From Pseudoalteromonas lipolytica (GTDB lineage: Bacteria; Pseudomonadota; Gammaproteobacteria; Enterobacterales; Alteromonadaceae), in NCBI RefSeq assembly GCF_001306915.1, contig NZ_LJTC01000007.1:1-64000 (forward strand): 64,000 bases of DNA, given 5' to 3'. Position numbers and translations under genes: made by a program. Below are positions 1 through 9,016 of the stretch, piece after piece. The notes beneath the pieces are model-generated. The model worked only from the letters and a program-made list of their open reading frames with translations. It was not told the origin of the DNA and searched no databases. Each line of letters opens with the position of its first letter. Positions within the stretch are counted from its first letter, which is position 1.

Positions 1-435
1 CTTGCGTATGTTGACCTAAACCCTGTAAGAGCGAAAGCGGCTGATTTACCTGAGCAATCTGACTACACCAGTATAAAAACACGCATTGAGTCAGCTCAAA
101 ATAATAAGCAACCAAAATCACTTATGCGCTTTGCAGGTAAACCACGTAAGCATATGCCTAAAGGTCTGCCATATGAGCTCAAAACATACCTGCAACTCGT
201 TGATTGGACTGGTCGCTCAATACGAGAAGATAAACCAGGGAAAATCCCAGAAGATGCATTACCAATACTTGAAAGACTAAACATTTGTACTGACAACTGG
301 CTTACACTCACCACTTCCTTTACCCGCTCATTTAAAAATACAGCGGGTAAAGAACAAGCCATCAACGATTATACGAATCACATGAAACGAAAACGAAGAA
401 GCTCTATTAGCACTAGTCGTGCACTATTTGCCTAA
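1..435 (+). pseudogene. 3' part of a Y1/REP-associated tyrosine transposase gene (cut by window edge)
   Basis: The reading frame is open from base 1 to the stop at 433-435, giving about 144 C-terminal residues without an in-window start. The visible part begins with YVDLNPVRA, the typical end of the IS200/REP-associated transposase fold (Y1_Tnp), which nicks and joins single-stranded DNA through a tyrosine. The catalytic HUH and tyrosine residues would lie upstream of the window, so activity cannot be judged. The basic C-terminus (HMKRKRRSS) fits DNA binding. The 3' flank carries imperfect direct repeats (607-765) that could belong to the same element. I mark it as a partial gene, intact or decayed. 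Confidence 0.7.
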
Positions 436-875
436 ACCGAAACTCGAAAATGTTTAAAGTGGTCTGCCTTTGAGCTAAGCTTGCCCAAATCAGGCGCTAA
501 TCAGACAATGTCTACAGAATCACCTAAACATAACATTTATCTGTAAATTAATTTAGAACGACTAAGCAAGTCGGCTTTAAAATTAGTTATTAAAATACCT
601 ACAAAAGTGGGTGTCCGAATAACTTTATTACCTGTACCTAACCAGCTGTGTCATCTTCAATCAAATCATCAACATTGAGCCTGAATTTATATTGTTTAAC
701 TTGGGTGTCTAGTTAACCTTTTTTGGGTGCCTAGATAACCTTAAAGTGGATGTCTTGATAACTTAAGAAATAAAAAGCTCAAAGAAAGTTAGATTAATAC
801 AAGAATAAAAGATTGGTTCTAAAAAAATTTAAAAGGAATTTAAATGAAATAAGTCACCCAAATAGAATTTTGGGT
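436..875. other. Gene-poor spacer between transposase and ffs
   Basis: This 440-base AT-rich stretch has no convincing ORF. It contains a weak hairpin near 548-587 (cgact/agtcg inside an outer taattt/aaatta pairing), which may end the transposase transcript. It also holds four related direct repeats at 607-765, annotated separately, and the A/T-rich tail that follows the ffs hairpin. Confidence 0.6.
607..765 (+). repeat. Four imperfect ~20-bp direct repeats next to transposase remnant
   Basis: Copies lie at about 607-626, 701-720, 723-742 and 746-765. They share the pattern KTGGGTGTCTAGATAACCTT with 2-5 mismatches each. The last three are spaced 22-23 bp apart, almost back to back; the first is 94 bp before the second. 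There are no unique spacers of constant length, so this is not a CRISPR. Regularly spaced binding-site-like repeats are typical of transposon ends. They may be repeats linked to the adjacent REP-type transposase, or the end of another element that used ffs as a target. That assignment is inference. Confidence 0.6.
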
Positions 876-876
876 G
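855..876 (-). terminator. Hairpin at the 3' end of ffs
   Basis: cacccaaa at 855-862 pairs with tttgggtg at 869-876 directly after the 4.5S RNA on the minus strand. The downstream sequence is T/A-rich but has no long uninterrupted U run, so it is a modest intrinsic terminator. Confidence 0.5.
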
Positions 877-985
877 GCAGTCTTACCAGCCGCATCTCGG
901 CACACACATCACACGCTGTGGCTGCTCCCTTCCGGGCCTGACCAGGTTCACCTGCTAGTGTTGCGAGAGGACCAATAAGACTACC
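876..985 (-). ncRNA. ffs: 4.5S signal recognition particle RNA (small SRP RNA)
   Basis: Read on the minus strand this ~110-nt segment carries the conserved SRP apical domain: an aggtgaacctggtcaggccc-type arm, then the ggaagggagcagcc asymmetric loop region that binds Ffh. The ends pair with each other (ggtagtctta with taagactgcc, one G-U pair), giving the long rod shape of bacterial 4.5S RNA. The RNA with Ffh targets inner membrane proteins to the translocon. Mature ends are inferred from that closing stem and may be a few bases off. ffs is also a known attachment site for some Tn7-like elements, relevant to the repeats on its 3' side. Confidence 0.95.
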
Positions 986-1013
986 ATTGAGGGCCTTGTT
1001 TGGCGCGGGAGGG

Positions 1014-1042
1014 ATTATCTCTACTTTTAGCCAGTTATTCAA
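1014..1042 (-). promoter_or_regulatory. Sigma-70 promoter of ffs
   Basis: On the minus strand TTGAAT (1037-1042) and GATAAT (1014-1019) are separated by exactly 17 bp. A GC-rich discriminator (ccctcccg) follows, as in growth-rate-controlled stable RNA promoters. Transcription would start about 20-25 nt before the mature 4.5S 5' end. Confidence 0.75.
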
Positions 1043-1060
1043 GGGGTATTCGAAAAAGAA

Positions 1061-1093
1061 AGTGCGATTGCATACTTGGTATACAATCGCACT
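1061..1093 (-). terminator. Intrinsic terminator after the DUF3014 gene
   Basis: agtgcgattg at 1061-1070 pairs perfectly with caatcgcact at 1084-1093 (10-bp stem). On the minus strand it is followed by tttcttttt. It ends transcription of the gene at 1114-1983 just before the ffs promoter. Confidence 0.85.
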
Positions 1094-1113
1094 GTCATTA
1101 AGGGGGTTATCGC

Positions 1114-1983
1114 TTACTTTTCAAGTTCAGCTTTAATGTTGCGCAGCGCGGCTTTCACTTTTTTCATATTTTCTGGGCCCATACGCAGCAGTTGTTTTTG
1201 CGCATCGGGTAAGTTTTCCCACTCAGAGTAAGCATATTGATAAGTAACTGAGTTACGAACGAGTGGCATATCACCTTTTGGCTCTGGCGTATCAAGCAGT
1301 ACATCAATCGCTTCTTCTAACGTGCCTGTGAATGCATCACCTTCGTAACCAATTTCTGCATAAGCTTCACTGATAAGCGGTTTATATTCATCATACATAC
1401 GAATAACTTGAGCAGCGCTTAAGCTAGTAAATAGTTTTACGTAAGGTGTATAGCGCTCATAGCTATTTGGGTCGATGGTTAAAATATCGCCCTCGATAAC
1501 TTTAAACGACTCTTTAGGGCGTTCTACAGGTGCATGGCTAACTGCCACTTTACCTTTTGCGATGTTATCAACGTACACAACACCACGGCGAATAAGATCA
1601 TCAGTCACCATTAAGCTCATCACTTGGTCGCTTAGTAACTCATCCATGCGAGCAACAACCACTTCATCGCTTTCATTTAACGTTGGTAGTGGCTCAACTT
1701 CTGGAACTGGCTCTGGAGTGCGCTCTGGTGCAGTATCTACAACAACGGGCTCTGGCTCAGGCTCTGAAACTTCAGGTTCTGGGTCAGGCTCTGGCTCTTG
1801 ATACTCAACAACTGGCGCTTGTTCGCTAACAATGTCTTCAACAACTTGCACTGGTTTATCTTCAGGCTTCAATAATATAAACGCTGCCACACCAGCAACA
1901 AGGATAAGCACAACCACCGCAAAAATCAGGTTGTTATTTGATGAACCCTTTTGTACTTCAGGCTCTGACGAATGCTCTGACAT
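1114..1983 (-). CDS. DUF3014 family membrane-anchored protein
   Basis: About 289 residues. One transmembrane helix lies near residues 18-38 (a run rich in V, I, L and A ending in FILLKPEDK). A long Glu/Pro-rich linker follows (about 60-105, many EPEP/PEPE units), then a globular C-terminal domain matching DUF3014, whose function is unknown. The likely topology is a short cytoplasmic N-tail with the domain in the periplasm. The GTG two codons upstream (1989) abuts the Shine-Dalgarno GGGA, so ATG 1983 with a 6-base gap is preferred. It is a single-gene unit closed by its own terminator and divergent from the patatin gene. The linker could span part of the periplasm, but that is inference. Confidence 0.8.
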   Translation of the reverse strand: MSEHSSEPEVQKGSSNNNLIFAVVVLILVAGVAAFILLKPEDKPVQVVEDIVSEQAPVVEYQEPEPDPEPEVSEPEPEPVVVDTAPERTPEPVPEVEPLPTLNESDEVVVARMDELLSDQVMSLMVTDDLIRRGVVYVDNIAKGKVAVSHAPVERPKESFKVIEGDILTIDPNSYERYTPYVKLFTSLSAAQVIRMYDEYKPLISEAYAEIGYEGDAFTGTLEEAIDVLLDTPEPKGDMPLVRNSVTYQYAYSEWENLPDAQKQLLRMGPENMKKVKAALRNIKAELEK

Positions 1984-2117
1984 AGACACTCCCTTAAAAA
2001 TAAAACAGATAAAAATACGAAAAAACCATTTAGCCTTGAGCTAATCTTTGCTTCTTCTAGCTTAAAGACTTACAGTTGATAAATAAAGTAAAGACGCACA
2101 ACTATTTAAATGCAACC

Positions 2118-3263
2118 ATGAGCAGTAAGTTAAAAAAAACACAACACTCTAAAATCGCTTTATTACTAACAGGTGGTGGCGCGCGAGCGGCTTATCAAGT
2201 TGGTGTGCTTAAAGCGATAACGCAAAGCATGCCTCGTACAGCACCGCTGCCCTTTACTATTATTAATGGGACATCAGCTGGGGCAATTAATTCCGCTGCA
2301 TTAGCATGTTATGCATCGTGTGCACATTTAGCATGCAAAAAACTTGAATGGGTTTGGAAGAATTTTTCGACCTCTCAGGTTTATAAAAGCGACTTTTTAA
2401 GTGTGTTTTTGCATATTACCCGCAACATGCTTACAAGTTTTCAATCTGAACATATAAATCACCCACCAGCGAGTTTGCTGAACAATAAGCCGCTGCGAAA
2501 ACTGTTGCACGAAATACTCGATTTATCGCGTATCGAACGAAACCTGCATAAAAACTACCTAAATGCAGTGTCGATTACTGCTTCGAGCTATACCACAGGT
2601 GACTCTGTGGCATTTTTTCAGTCACTTACACAAAAGCCGTGGCGCAGAGCAAAACGTGAAGGACAAGCAACCCGCATAAATGTTGAGCACTTAATGGCGT
2701 CGAGTGCCATACCTATGGTGTTCCCAAGTGTGAATGTGTATAACCACTATTTCGGCGACGGCTCTATTCACCAACTTTCGCCACTGAGTCCGTCGGTTCA
2801 TTTAGGTGCTGAAAAAATCTTTATTATTGGTGTTGATGAACCAAAAGAATTGCATCCGCCGGGTTATCAGCCTCATTACCCTGGCCTTTCCAATATTGCT
2901 GGTCACTTACTCGATAGCGTCTTTACCGACACACTTCAGTCTGATTTAGAACGTTTACAACGTATCAATCGCACGCTGAGCCTATTACCTGCCCGTGACA
3001 AACACCAAGAGCTTAAACAAATCGAAACTTGCGTGATCAATCCATCGCAAAACTTTAATGCAATCGCAGCTCAGTTTTATGATGACATGCCCATGGCAAT
3101 TAAGGTGTTACTACGTATGATTGGTGTTAAGAAACGTTCGCAATCGAGTTTAACGAGCTACTTACTGTTTGAAAAACGTTATACCCAAAAGCTCATAGAA
3201 ATTGGCTACCAAGATGGCCTTAAAAAGCTACCTGAAATTCGTAAATTTTTAGAGTTGGAGTAG
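2118..3263 (+). CDS. Patatin-like phospholipase
   Basis: About 381 residues. The patatin catalytic elements are clear: the glycine-rich oxyanion loop GGGARA near residue 19, the nucleophile elbow GTSAG with Ser53, and the catalytic Asp of the DG dyad at Asp214. These enzymes hydrolyse acyl ester bonds of phospholipids or other lipids. No signal peptide or transmembrane segment is evident, so it is probably cytosolic or peripheral to the inner membrane. An in-frame TTG at 2076 would add 14 residues; neither start has a strong ribosome site, and I chose the ATG because the conserved domain begins just after it. Substrate and physiological role cannot be read from sequence. Confidence 0.85.
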   Translation: MSSKLKKTQHSKIALLLTGGGARAAYQVGVLKAITQSMPRTAPLPFTIINGTSAGAINSAALACYASCAHLACKKLEWVWKNFSTSQVYKSDFLSVFLHITRNMLTSFQSEHINHPPASLLNNKPLRKLLHEILDLSRIERNLHKNYLNAVSITASSYTTGDSVAFFQSLTQKPWRRAKREGQATRINVEHLMASSAIPMVFPSVNVYNHYFGDGSIHQLSPLSPSVHLGAEKIFIIGVDEPKELHPPGYQPHYPGLSNIAGHLLDSVFTDTLQSDLERLQRINRTLSLLPARDKHQELKQIETCVINPSQNFNAIAAQFYDDMPMAIKVLLRMIGVKKRSQSSLTSYLLFEKRYTQKLIEIGYQDGLKKLPEIRKFLELE

Positions 3264-3270
3264 CTAATCG

Positions 3271-5244
3271 CTACTCCATACCGTCGAGTAAAAACCGTTC
3301 GACCCGCTCTACTCGGCGAGGCTTACCTTGCAACACTAAAATATCGCCTGCTAATAAAATAGTTTGTGATGAAGGCGCGTCAATTTCACGGTCTTGTCGG
3401 CGCAGCGCTCTAACCGACACACGGCGCTGCTCAAGTTTAAGCTCACTAATTTTCTGATTAACCGCATAAGCGTGTTCTGGCAGAGCTATAACATGTAAAT
3501 ACTCAAGCCTATCTGAACTGGCCTCTTCACCATCGAGTTTATCGCCAGTGAAAAAGCCATTTAAGAACTTATAACGGTTGCGCCGCTCTTTACTAACACG
3601 GCGTATGATCCGTGTCATCGGCACACCAGACATATAAAGTACATGCGAAACTAACATTAAACTTGCTTCAAGGGTTTCTGGTACCACCTCAGTAACACCG
3701 AGTTCTTTAAGCGTTTCCATTTCGGTATCATCGCGCATTCGTACCAATATCTTTACATCAGGTGCTATTTGTTTGATGGCATCAACAACTATTTGCGTTT
3801 GCTCAAAATCGGTAAAGGTAATAATCACCAACCTTGCACGCTCAACGCCCGCTGATTTTAAAATATCTTTTTGATTCACATGGCCAAATATAACCGGTTC
3901 ACCAGCCGCTTTCGCTTCTTGCAATAAGATAGGGTTACTTTCGACAGCGACGTATTCAATTGCTTCTGGCTTTAAAAAGCGCGCAACAGTTTGCCCAACA
4001 CGGGAGAAACCACAAATAACGACATGATTTTGATACAAAGGGCTACTTGTCGCGGGCTGTTGCCAGTACTGTCCTGCATGGCTTAAAAGGCCAAGTTTTT
4101 TGAGAATAAGCGGTGTTTTTTCAATTAAGTAAGGCGTTAGCGCCATCGAAAGCACGCCAACTGCAATTAAAAACGAAGCTTGCTCTGAGCTTATCAGCAA
4201 ATGCTGCGAAGCAAGTGCAATTAATACAAAGCCAAATTCTCCCATTTGCCAAAGCATAATACCCGCTGATACCGCATCTTGCTTACGCTCCCCCATCACT
4301 TGCGCAGAAATAGCAAGCACCGCAATTTTAAATAGCAATAAGCCAATTAATACCGCGATGATCCAGTACCAACTATTAAGTACATAAAGCACATCTAGCT
4401 GCATACCAACAGTCACAAAGAATAGCCCCATTAATATATCGCGAAATGGTCTAATATCGGCTTCAAGTTGGTGACGATAATGGCTTTCTCCTAACATCAT
4501 GCCGGCTAAAAAGGCGCCTAACGCCATCGATAAACCAAATAGGTAAGTCAAGCCTGCGGCAAACAAGGCAACCAATAAAGTCGTTAGCATAAATAGCTCA
4601 TCGGTTCTTACCAGCGCTATTTCGCTAAACACTTTAGGCAAAATCCATTTACCTATGCCGAACAATAAAATACACACTAAAGCACCTTTAGTAAGTGCAA
4701 AAGCCAATGCACCGGCAATTTCTTCAGAGCCACTTTGGGCTAGCAAGGGGTAAACAATGAGCAGAGGGACAACAGCAATATCTTGAAACAGCAACACCCC
4801 TATTGCCAACTGGCCGCGGCGCTGGTTTAAATCTCCAGATTCTTTAAGTAGCTTCACCACCACCGCTGTTGAAGACAGCGCCATTAAACTAGCAATAGTA
4901 AAACTGTTTAAAAGGCTGTGCTCTAGCAGCAGTAAAATTAGCATAAACACTATGCTGGTTACCACGACCTGTAAGGAGCCAAGACCAAATACAATATTGC
5001 GCATTGCCATTAAACGCGGCAATGAAAACTCAAGCCCTAAGCTAAACAGTAAAAACACAATGCCGAGCTCAGCAACAAAGTGCATTTCATGGCTTTGCGC
5101 CATCCAGCCAATACCATGACTCCCTGCCAGTACACCTGTCGCAAGATAAGCAAGAATGGGTGGTAAACCAATTCGCTTGAAAAACCAAACAAATAATACG
5201 GCAGCGACGAGCAAGCCAAACACTTGGATCAGCACATTTTGCAA
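3271..5244 (-). CDS. CPA2-type cation:proton antiporter with TrkA domains (KefB/KefC-like)
   Basis: 657 residues. The first ~375 form the 12-13 helix Na/H exchanger domain of the CPA2 family. An RCK/TrkA-N nucleotide-binding domain starts near residue 405 (VVICGFSRVGQ, a Rossmann G-x-G-x-x-G-like motif), and a TrkA-C domain occupies the last ~80 residues. Such proteins exchange K+ or Na+ for H+ across the inner membrane under ligand control. E. coli KefB/C respond to glutathione adducts, but I cannot confirm that specificity, and no KefF/KefG partner gene adjoins. Translation apparently starts at TTG 5244, nine bases after GGGAG. It converges with the patatin gene, with only 7 bp between stop codons. 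Confidence 0.88.
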   Translation of the reverse strand: MQNVLIQVFGLLVAAVLFVWFFKRIGLPPILAYLATGVLAGSHGIGWMAQSHEMHFVAELGIVFLLFSLGLEFSLPRLMAMRNIVFGLGSLQVVVTSIVFMLILLLLEHSLLNSFTIASLMALSSTAVVVKLLKESGDLNQRRGQLAIGVLLFQDIAVVPLLIVYPLLAQSGSEEIAGALAFALTKGALVCILLFGIGKWILPKVFSEIALVRTDELFMLTTLLVALFAAGLTYLFGLSMALGAFLAGMMLGESHYRHQLEADIRPFRDILMGLFFVTVGMQLDVLYVLNSWYWIIAVLIGLLLFKIAVLAISAQVMGERKQDAVSAGIMLWQMGEFGFVLIALASQHLLISSEQASFLIAVGVLSMALTPYLIEKTPLILKKLGLLSHAGQYWQQPATSSPLYQNHVVICGFSRVGQTVARFLKPEAIEYVAVESNPILLQEAKAAGEPVIFGHVNQKDILKSAGVERARLVIITFTDFEQTQIVVDAIKQIAPDVKILVRMRDDTEMETLKELGVTEVVPETLEASLMLVSHVLYMSGVPMTRIIRRVSKERRNRYKFLNGFFTGDKLDGEEASSDRLEYLHVIALPEHAYAVNQKISELKLEQRRVSVRALRRQDREIDAPSSQTILLAGDILVLQGKPRRVERVERFLLDGME

Positions 5245-5382
5245 GCAATCAACTCCCTAGACTTAGTGACAAAACTGGTTTCTCTTTTAAATATAGCAAC
5301 CATCTGTTTTTCGGCCAGTTTAAAAATATGGCACAAATCTCGCTACATGGGAGTATCTAAACACTCCGGGGGGAGAATTATC

Positions 5383-6279
5383 ATGGAAAATGTCCATATT
5401 TTGACGCAGCGGGTGTCTGCGCGAGGCGAGTTTCTGCCGTTTTCGGCAGAGCATTACCGAATAAATGAAACAAATAGTCCACACGATTTGGTCGCAAAGT
5501 TACAAACCACGTTATCAATCGAAGAAATTTTGACTATTTTTGCCGAGCACGCAAAGCAACTAATCAATTTATCTGGCTTACAGTTCCAATCTGCACTCGG
5601 AGTGTCACAAAGCGCAGGCAGCGATACCAGCCAAACACCGTACTCTTTTGATTTAGATATCGAAAGTGAACGCTTAGGGCAGCTAATTTACTTTAGTCAG
5701 TTCCCTATGGGTAAAGCGATTGAAGCAAAATTAAAGCAGCTCCATACAGCCCTCGTTTACCCATTACGTAATGCGCTTATGTACACCCGCGTATTACGTT
5801 TAGCGACTAAAGATGCGCTAACAGGCTTAAATAACCGTAGTCAATTTAATGACAGCTTGGCACAAAAGCTAGAACGTTGCCGCCGTCAACATCGCCCATT
5901 TAGCTTAATGTTGCTTGATTTAGATAACTTTAAACAAGTAAACGATAACTTTGGTCATAAAATTGGCGATGATGTGTTACAAGAATTTGCTAACGTACTG
6001 CGCAGTAGTGTGCGCGGCACTGACTCGATTTTCCGCTTTGGTGGAGATGAGTTTGCATTATTAATCGATGACCCTGAGTTTACCACCAATAAGGTGATAG
6101 CTGATCGCATTATGAGCTTAGTTGCTAACTCAGGGTTGATGGCTCAATATGATGTAACATCAAGCATTGGTTATACGCTAGCCAACAACCAAGACTGCGA
6201 AAACGAAGTGTTTGCCCGTGCTGACAAGGGCCTCTATAAGGCAAAAGCAGCAGGAAGAAACTGCGCAAGAGCTTACTAA
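5383..6279 (+). CDS. GGDEF diguanylate cyclase
   Basis: 298 residues. The N-terminal ~130 residues are a non-membrane sensory region with no clear family match by eye. A GGDEF domain follows, with its signature intact at residues 220-224 (FRFGGDEFALLI) and the substrate-binding LLDLDNFKQVND segment. An RxxD product-inhibition I-site (RGTD, 211-214) sits exactly five residues before the signature. This predicts an active, feedback-inhibited cyclic-di-GMP synthase in the cytoplasm. Start ATG 5383 follows a strong GGGGGGAGA ribosome site; the open frame extends back to 5224 without support. No EAL domain is present. Confidence 0.9.
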   Translation: MENVHILTQRVSARGEFLPFSAEHYRINETNSPHDLVAKLQTTLSIEEILTIFAEHAKQLINLSGLQFQSALGVSQSAGSDTSQTPYSFDLDIESERLGQLIYFSQFPMGKAIEAKLKQLHTALVYPLRNALMYTRVLRLATKDALTGLNNRSQFNDSLAQKLERCRRQHRPFSLMLLDLDNFKQVNDNFGHKIGDDVLQEFANVLRSSVRGTDSIFRFGGDEFALLIDDPEFTTNKVIADRIMSLVANSGLMAQYDVTSSIGYTLANNQDCENEVFARADKGLYKAKAAGRNCARAY

Positions 6280-6286
6280 TTGAGTA

Positions 6287-6316
6287 AAAGCCTAGCATCC
6301 CCCGCTAGGCTTTTTT
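6287..6316. terminator. Bidirectional terminator between convergent genes
   Basis: aaagcctagc pairs with gctaggcttt, followed by tttttt on the plus strand and preceded by an A-rich run for the minus strand. It serves the GGDEF gene (+) and the small membrane protein gene (-), whose stop codon lies inside the stem. Confidence 0.85.
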
Positions 6317-6649
6317 GCTTATAAATTTATAACCAAGTAATACTAACCAAAAACCAGCGAAGAAGCCGCTTAATAAGTAAAGCAAGGCAGCCATGGTGGT
6401 AAGGGGCGATACCATCACTAATGCCAGCGGCGTAAGCACGCCCAATATAAAGAAAATACCGCCTTTGCCTGACCAGTAACCTAGCAGCAATAATGAGCAT
6501 ACTAGGCCGCCAGCTAGTGCATAAAAAAGTGTATTTATTGTCAGCTCTGTATAAGCAAAACCAGCAATTACAGCCACTAGCACCGACAACGCAAAGCCAA
6601 GTGGTGCTTTATTAACTAGTGATAAACCTACATGAGGTTGTTCACTCAT
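6305..6649 (-). CDS. Small four-helix inner membrane protein, unknown function
   Basis: 114 residues, mostly hydrophobic, with four predicted transmembrane segments separated by short loops. The C-terminus is basic (GYKFISKKA). I do not recognise a family. ATG 6649 is preceded by GGGAGA at good spacing and overlaps the last 8 bp of tilS, so the two are probably translationally coupled. An upstream extension of the frame (to 6721) lies wholly inside tilS and is unlikely. The stop codon lies in a bidirectional terminator. Confidence 0.7.
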   Translation of the reverse strand: MSEQPHVGLSLVNKAPLGFALSVLVAVIAGFAYTELTINTLFYALAGGLVCSLLLLGYWSGKGGIFFILGVLTPLALVMVSPLTTMAALLYLLSGFFAGFWLVLLGYKFISKKA

Positions 6650-7952
6650 AGAGTGTCTCCCAAAGAATTCCATCTTCAACACTGTGCTGTTCACTAACAA
6701 AGTAGCCAACAACTTGCACAAGTTGATCGTTATAAAAAATTAGTGGTGTCTGCGCACGTAACCAAGGAGCTACTTTGGCATCTTTAAACCAGTGTTTTAA
6801 AGTGTTTGAACCGGGTTTATGTAAAGGTTTGATACGTGCTTGTGGCTTATTAAACTCAACCCTTACTTGCTCATCCTGCTTTGGTTTTCTAATGCCCTTA
6901 CCCACTTTCACTATTAGTTTTCGGCCATCTGTCAGTTCAATGCCCTGCAAAGTTATATCCATCGCCTCAGGTATTGCCTGCTCCTTCACAAAGTACCAAT
7001 GCTGCTGATGCCGACGAACATCACCGCTTTGCAAACAAATTTTTAGCTGGGCATCGGCTTTTGCCGTTAAACCTTGCTCAATAATTTGCTGTAGCTGATT
7101 CTCAGAAGGTAGTTGATGGGTAAACTGGTTTAGCCACGCACGGACAAGGTTTGCTTGTCTGGGCTGGCTAAAGGGCGAAATTGCCTGACAACTTAAGCCA
7201 CCCTGCGAATTTTGGCAATGCGCAAGGTCACTTTGCGTATATTCATCGAGCAGTGATTGCTGTTGCTGTAAAAGCCGAATACTGCGCGCTGCGCTTTTTT
7301 CAAACCCTTGAAAACGCTTCGTTAAAATAGGCAGAACCTGATGACGTAAAAAATTGCGGTCAAAGCGCTCATCAACATTTGAATCATCGGTGATATGAGT
7401 AATAGCAAATTCATCGGCAAATTGTTCAATTTGCTCACGCGAGATATTAATCAATGGTCTAAAACACACACGCCCAGACGCTAATAAGCGCTGTTGTGGC
7501 ATTGATGCTAAGCCCTGCAAGCCTGAGCCGCGTTTTAGACGAAGTAAGAAAGTCTCAAGTTGATCATTCAAGTGCTGGCCAAGCAGTATTACACTACCTA
7601 ACATACAGTTTTCGTCGAGTGCTTGGTACCGAGCCTCTCTTGCTTGTGCCTCAAGTGATGTACGCGAGCGCTGATGAATTTCAACCAGCACAGCTTTAAA
7701 TGCCACGTCGAACTCTTCACATAGCGATTGGCAAAACCCTTGCCACTCATCAGCATACTTGCTCAAACCATGATTAACATACACAGCTTCAATTTTAAGT
7801 TCAGAGTGCTGCTGTTGAGCTTGCTTCATTAAATGTAACAACACAACCGAATCTACACCGCCAGATAAGGCAACGCTAAAGCAAGTTTGCTGAGCGTTCA
7901 GCAAAGGCTGCAATTGTGCTAAAAAATGGTGGTATAAATCTGATGTTTGCAT
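6642..7952 (-). CDS. tilS: tRNA(Ile)-lysidine synthetase
   Basis: 436 residues. The PP-loop ATP-binding motif SGGVDS is at residues 30-35, followed by the N-type ATPase fold, then the TilS substrate-binding and C-terminal domains. The enzyme adds lysine to C34 of the CAU anticodon of tRNA-Ile2, so it reads AUA rather than AUG; it is normally essential. ATG 7952 is preferred over the upstream TTG (7973) because homologues begin close to it. It lies downstream of accA, as in many gammaproteobacteria, but a terminator at 8001-8028 separates the two. Confidence 0.93.
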   Translation of the reverse strand: MQTSDLYHHFLAQLQPLLNAQQTCFSVALSGGVDSVVLLHLMKQAQQQHSELKIEAVYVNHGLSKYADEWQGFCQSLCEEFDVAFKAVLVEIHQRSRTSLEAQAREARYQALDENCMLGSVILLGQHLNDQLETFLLRLKRGSGLQGLASMPQQRLLASGRVCFRPLINISREQIEQFADEFAITHITDDSNVDERFDRNFLRHQVLPILTKRFQGFEKSAARSIRLLQQQQSLLDEYTQSDLAHCQNSQGGLSCQAISPFSQPRQANLVRAWLNQFTHQLPSENQLQQIIEQGLTAKADAQLKICLQSGDVRRHQQHWYFVKEQAIPEAMDITLQGIELTDGRKLIVKVGKGIRKPKQDEQVRVEFNKPQARIKPLHKPGSNTLKHWFKDAKVAPWLRAQTPLIFYNDQLVQVVGYFVSEQHSVEDGILWETLYE

Positions 7953-8000
7953 TAAAAACCAATGAGTATACAAGCGTCTGTGTTATCGGCATTATAAAAC

Positions 8001-8028
8001 AAAAAAAGCCGCAAAAGCGGCTTTTTTC
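8001..8028 (-). terminator. Intrinsic terminator after accA
   Basis: aaaaaagccgc and gcggctttttt form an uninterrupted stem with an aaaa loop. It has U runs in both directions and lies 16 bp past the accA stop. Confidence 0.88.
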
Positions 8029-8043
8029 AATTTTAAGCTGTGT

Positions 8044-9000
8044 TTAGCAATAGCCAAACGACATTAAACGTTTGTAACGCTGATCAAGCATTTCATCTAG
8101 TGAAAGGCCTTGTAAGTCAGCTAGGTCACGCTTAAGTTGGTTTTTAAGGTTACGCGCCATCGCATCGTAATTACGATGTGCACCACCTAGCGGCTCATCA
8201 ATGACGTTGTTAATTAAATCAAGCTCTTTAACACGTGCAGCTGTTACACCCATGGCTTCTGCAGCTAATGGTGCCTTGTCTGCACTTTTCCATAAGATTG
8301 ATGCACAACCTTCTGGCGAAATTACAGAGTAAGTGCTGTATTGCAACATGTTAACGCGGTCGCCCACACCAATAGCTAATGCACCACCAGAACCACCTTC
8401 ACCGATAACAGTACAAATAGTGGGTACTTTTAACGCAGCCATAACTTTAAGGTTACGCGCAATTGCTTCACTTTGACCACGCTCTTCAGCGCCAACACCT
8501 GGGTATGCACCAGGGGTGTCGATAAAAGTCATGATTGGCATTTTGAAACGCTCAGCCATTTCCATTAAGCGTAATGCTTTACGGTAACCTTCTGGCTTTG
8601 GCATACCAAAGTTGCGTTTAATTTTTTCAGCCGTGTCACGCCCTTTTTGTTGGCCAATAACCATCACTGGTTGACCTTCAAAACGTGCAACACCACCTAA
8701 AATAGCTGGGTCGTTAGCAAAAGTACGGTCGCCTGCTAGTTCGTCAAATTCCGTGAAAATGCGCTCGATGTAATCACGAGTATAAGGACGCAACGGATGA
8801 CGGGCTAACTGAGAAACCTGCCAAGCACCTAATTCAGAGAAAATTTTCTCTTTCATTTCAGCACTTTTCTCTTTTAATCGACTGACTTCCTCTTCTAATC
8901 CAAGGTCTAATTCGCCAGCGCGGCTTACATTTTGTAATTCTTCAATTTTTGCTTCTAATTCAGCGATTGGAAGCTCAAAATCAAGATAATTGAGGCTCAT
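8044..9000 (-). CDS. accA: Acetyl-CoA carboxylase carboxyltransferase subunit alpha
   Basis: 318 residues, the usual length for AccA (about 319). It pairs with AccD to form the A2B2 carboxyltransferase that moves CO2 from biotinyl-AccB to acetyl-CoA, the committed step of fatty acid synthesis in the cytosol. Family segments are present: the N-terminal coiled helix pair, the [13 protein letters not shown] region at ~75-85, and the glycine-rich [17 protein letters not shown] oxyanion segment near 205. It follows dnaE by 16 bp, the standard dnaE-accA pairing, and is closed by a strong terminator. Confidence 0.97.
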   Translation of the reverse strand: MSLNYLDFELPIAELEAKIEELQNVSRAGELDLGLEEEVSRLKEKSAEMKEKIFSELGAWQVSQLARHPLRPYTRDYIERIFTEFDELAGDRTFANDPAILGGVARFEGQPVMVIGQQKGRDTAEKIKRNFGMPKPEGYRKALRLMEMAERFKMPIMTFIDTPGAYPGVGAEERGQSEAIARNLKVMAALKVPTICTVIGEGGSGGALAIGVGDRVNMLQYSTYSVISPEGCASILWKSADKAPLAAEAMGVTAARVKELDLINNVIDEPLGGAHRNYDAMARNLKNQLKRDLADLQGLSLDEMLDQRYKRLMSFGYC

Positions 9001-9016
9001 GCTCTAAACTACCTAA

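Noticed and set aside
607..765. CRISPR array
   Set aside because: The repeats are degenerate, spacing is 94, 22 and 23 bp with almost no spacer between the last three, and no cas gene is near.
854..1042. 62-residue minus-strand ORF over the ffs locus
   Set aside because: It is the chance reading of the 4.5S RNA gene and its promoter.
1475..1801. Plus-strand ORF rich in Gly/Ser repeats
   Set aside because: It is the antisense of the Glu/Pro-rich linker of the DUF3014 protein; composition is explained by that.
5224..5382. N-terminal extension of the GGDEF protein to 5224
   Set aside because: It overlaps the antiporter gene start region, has no ribosome site, and a strong GGGGGGAGA precedes ATG 5383.
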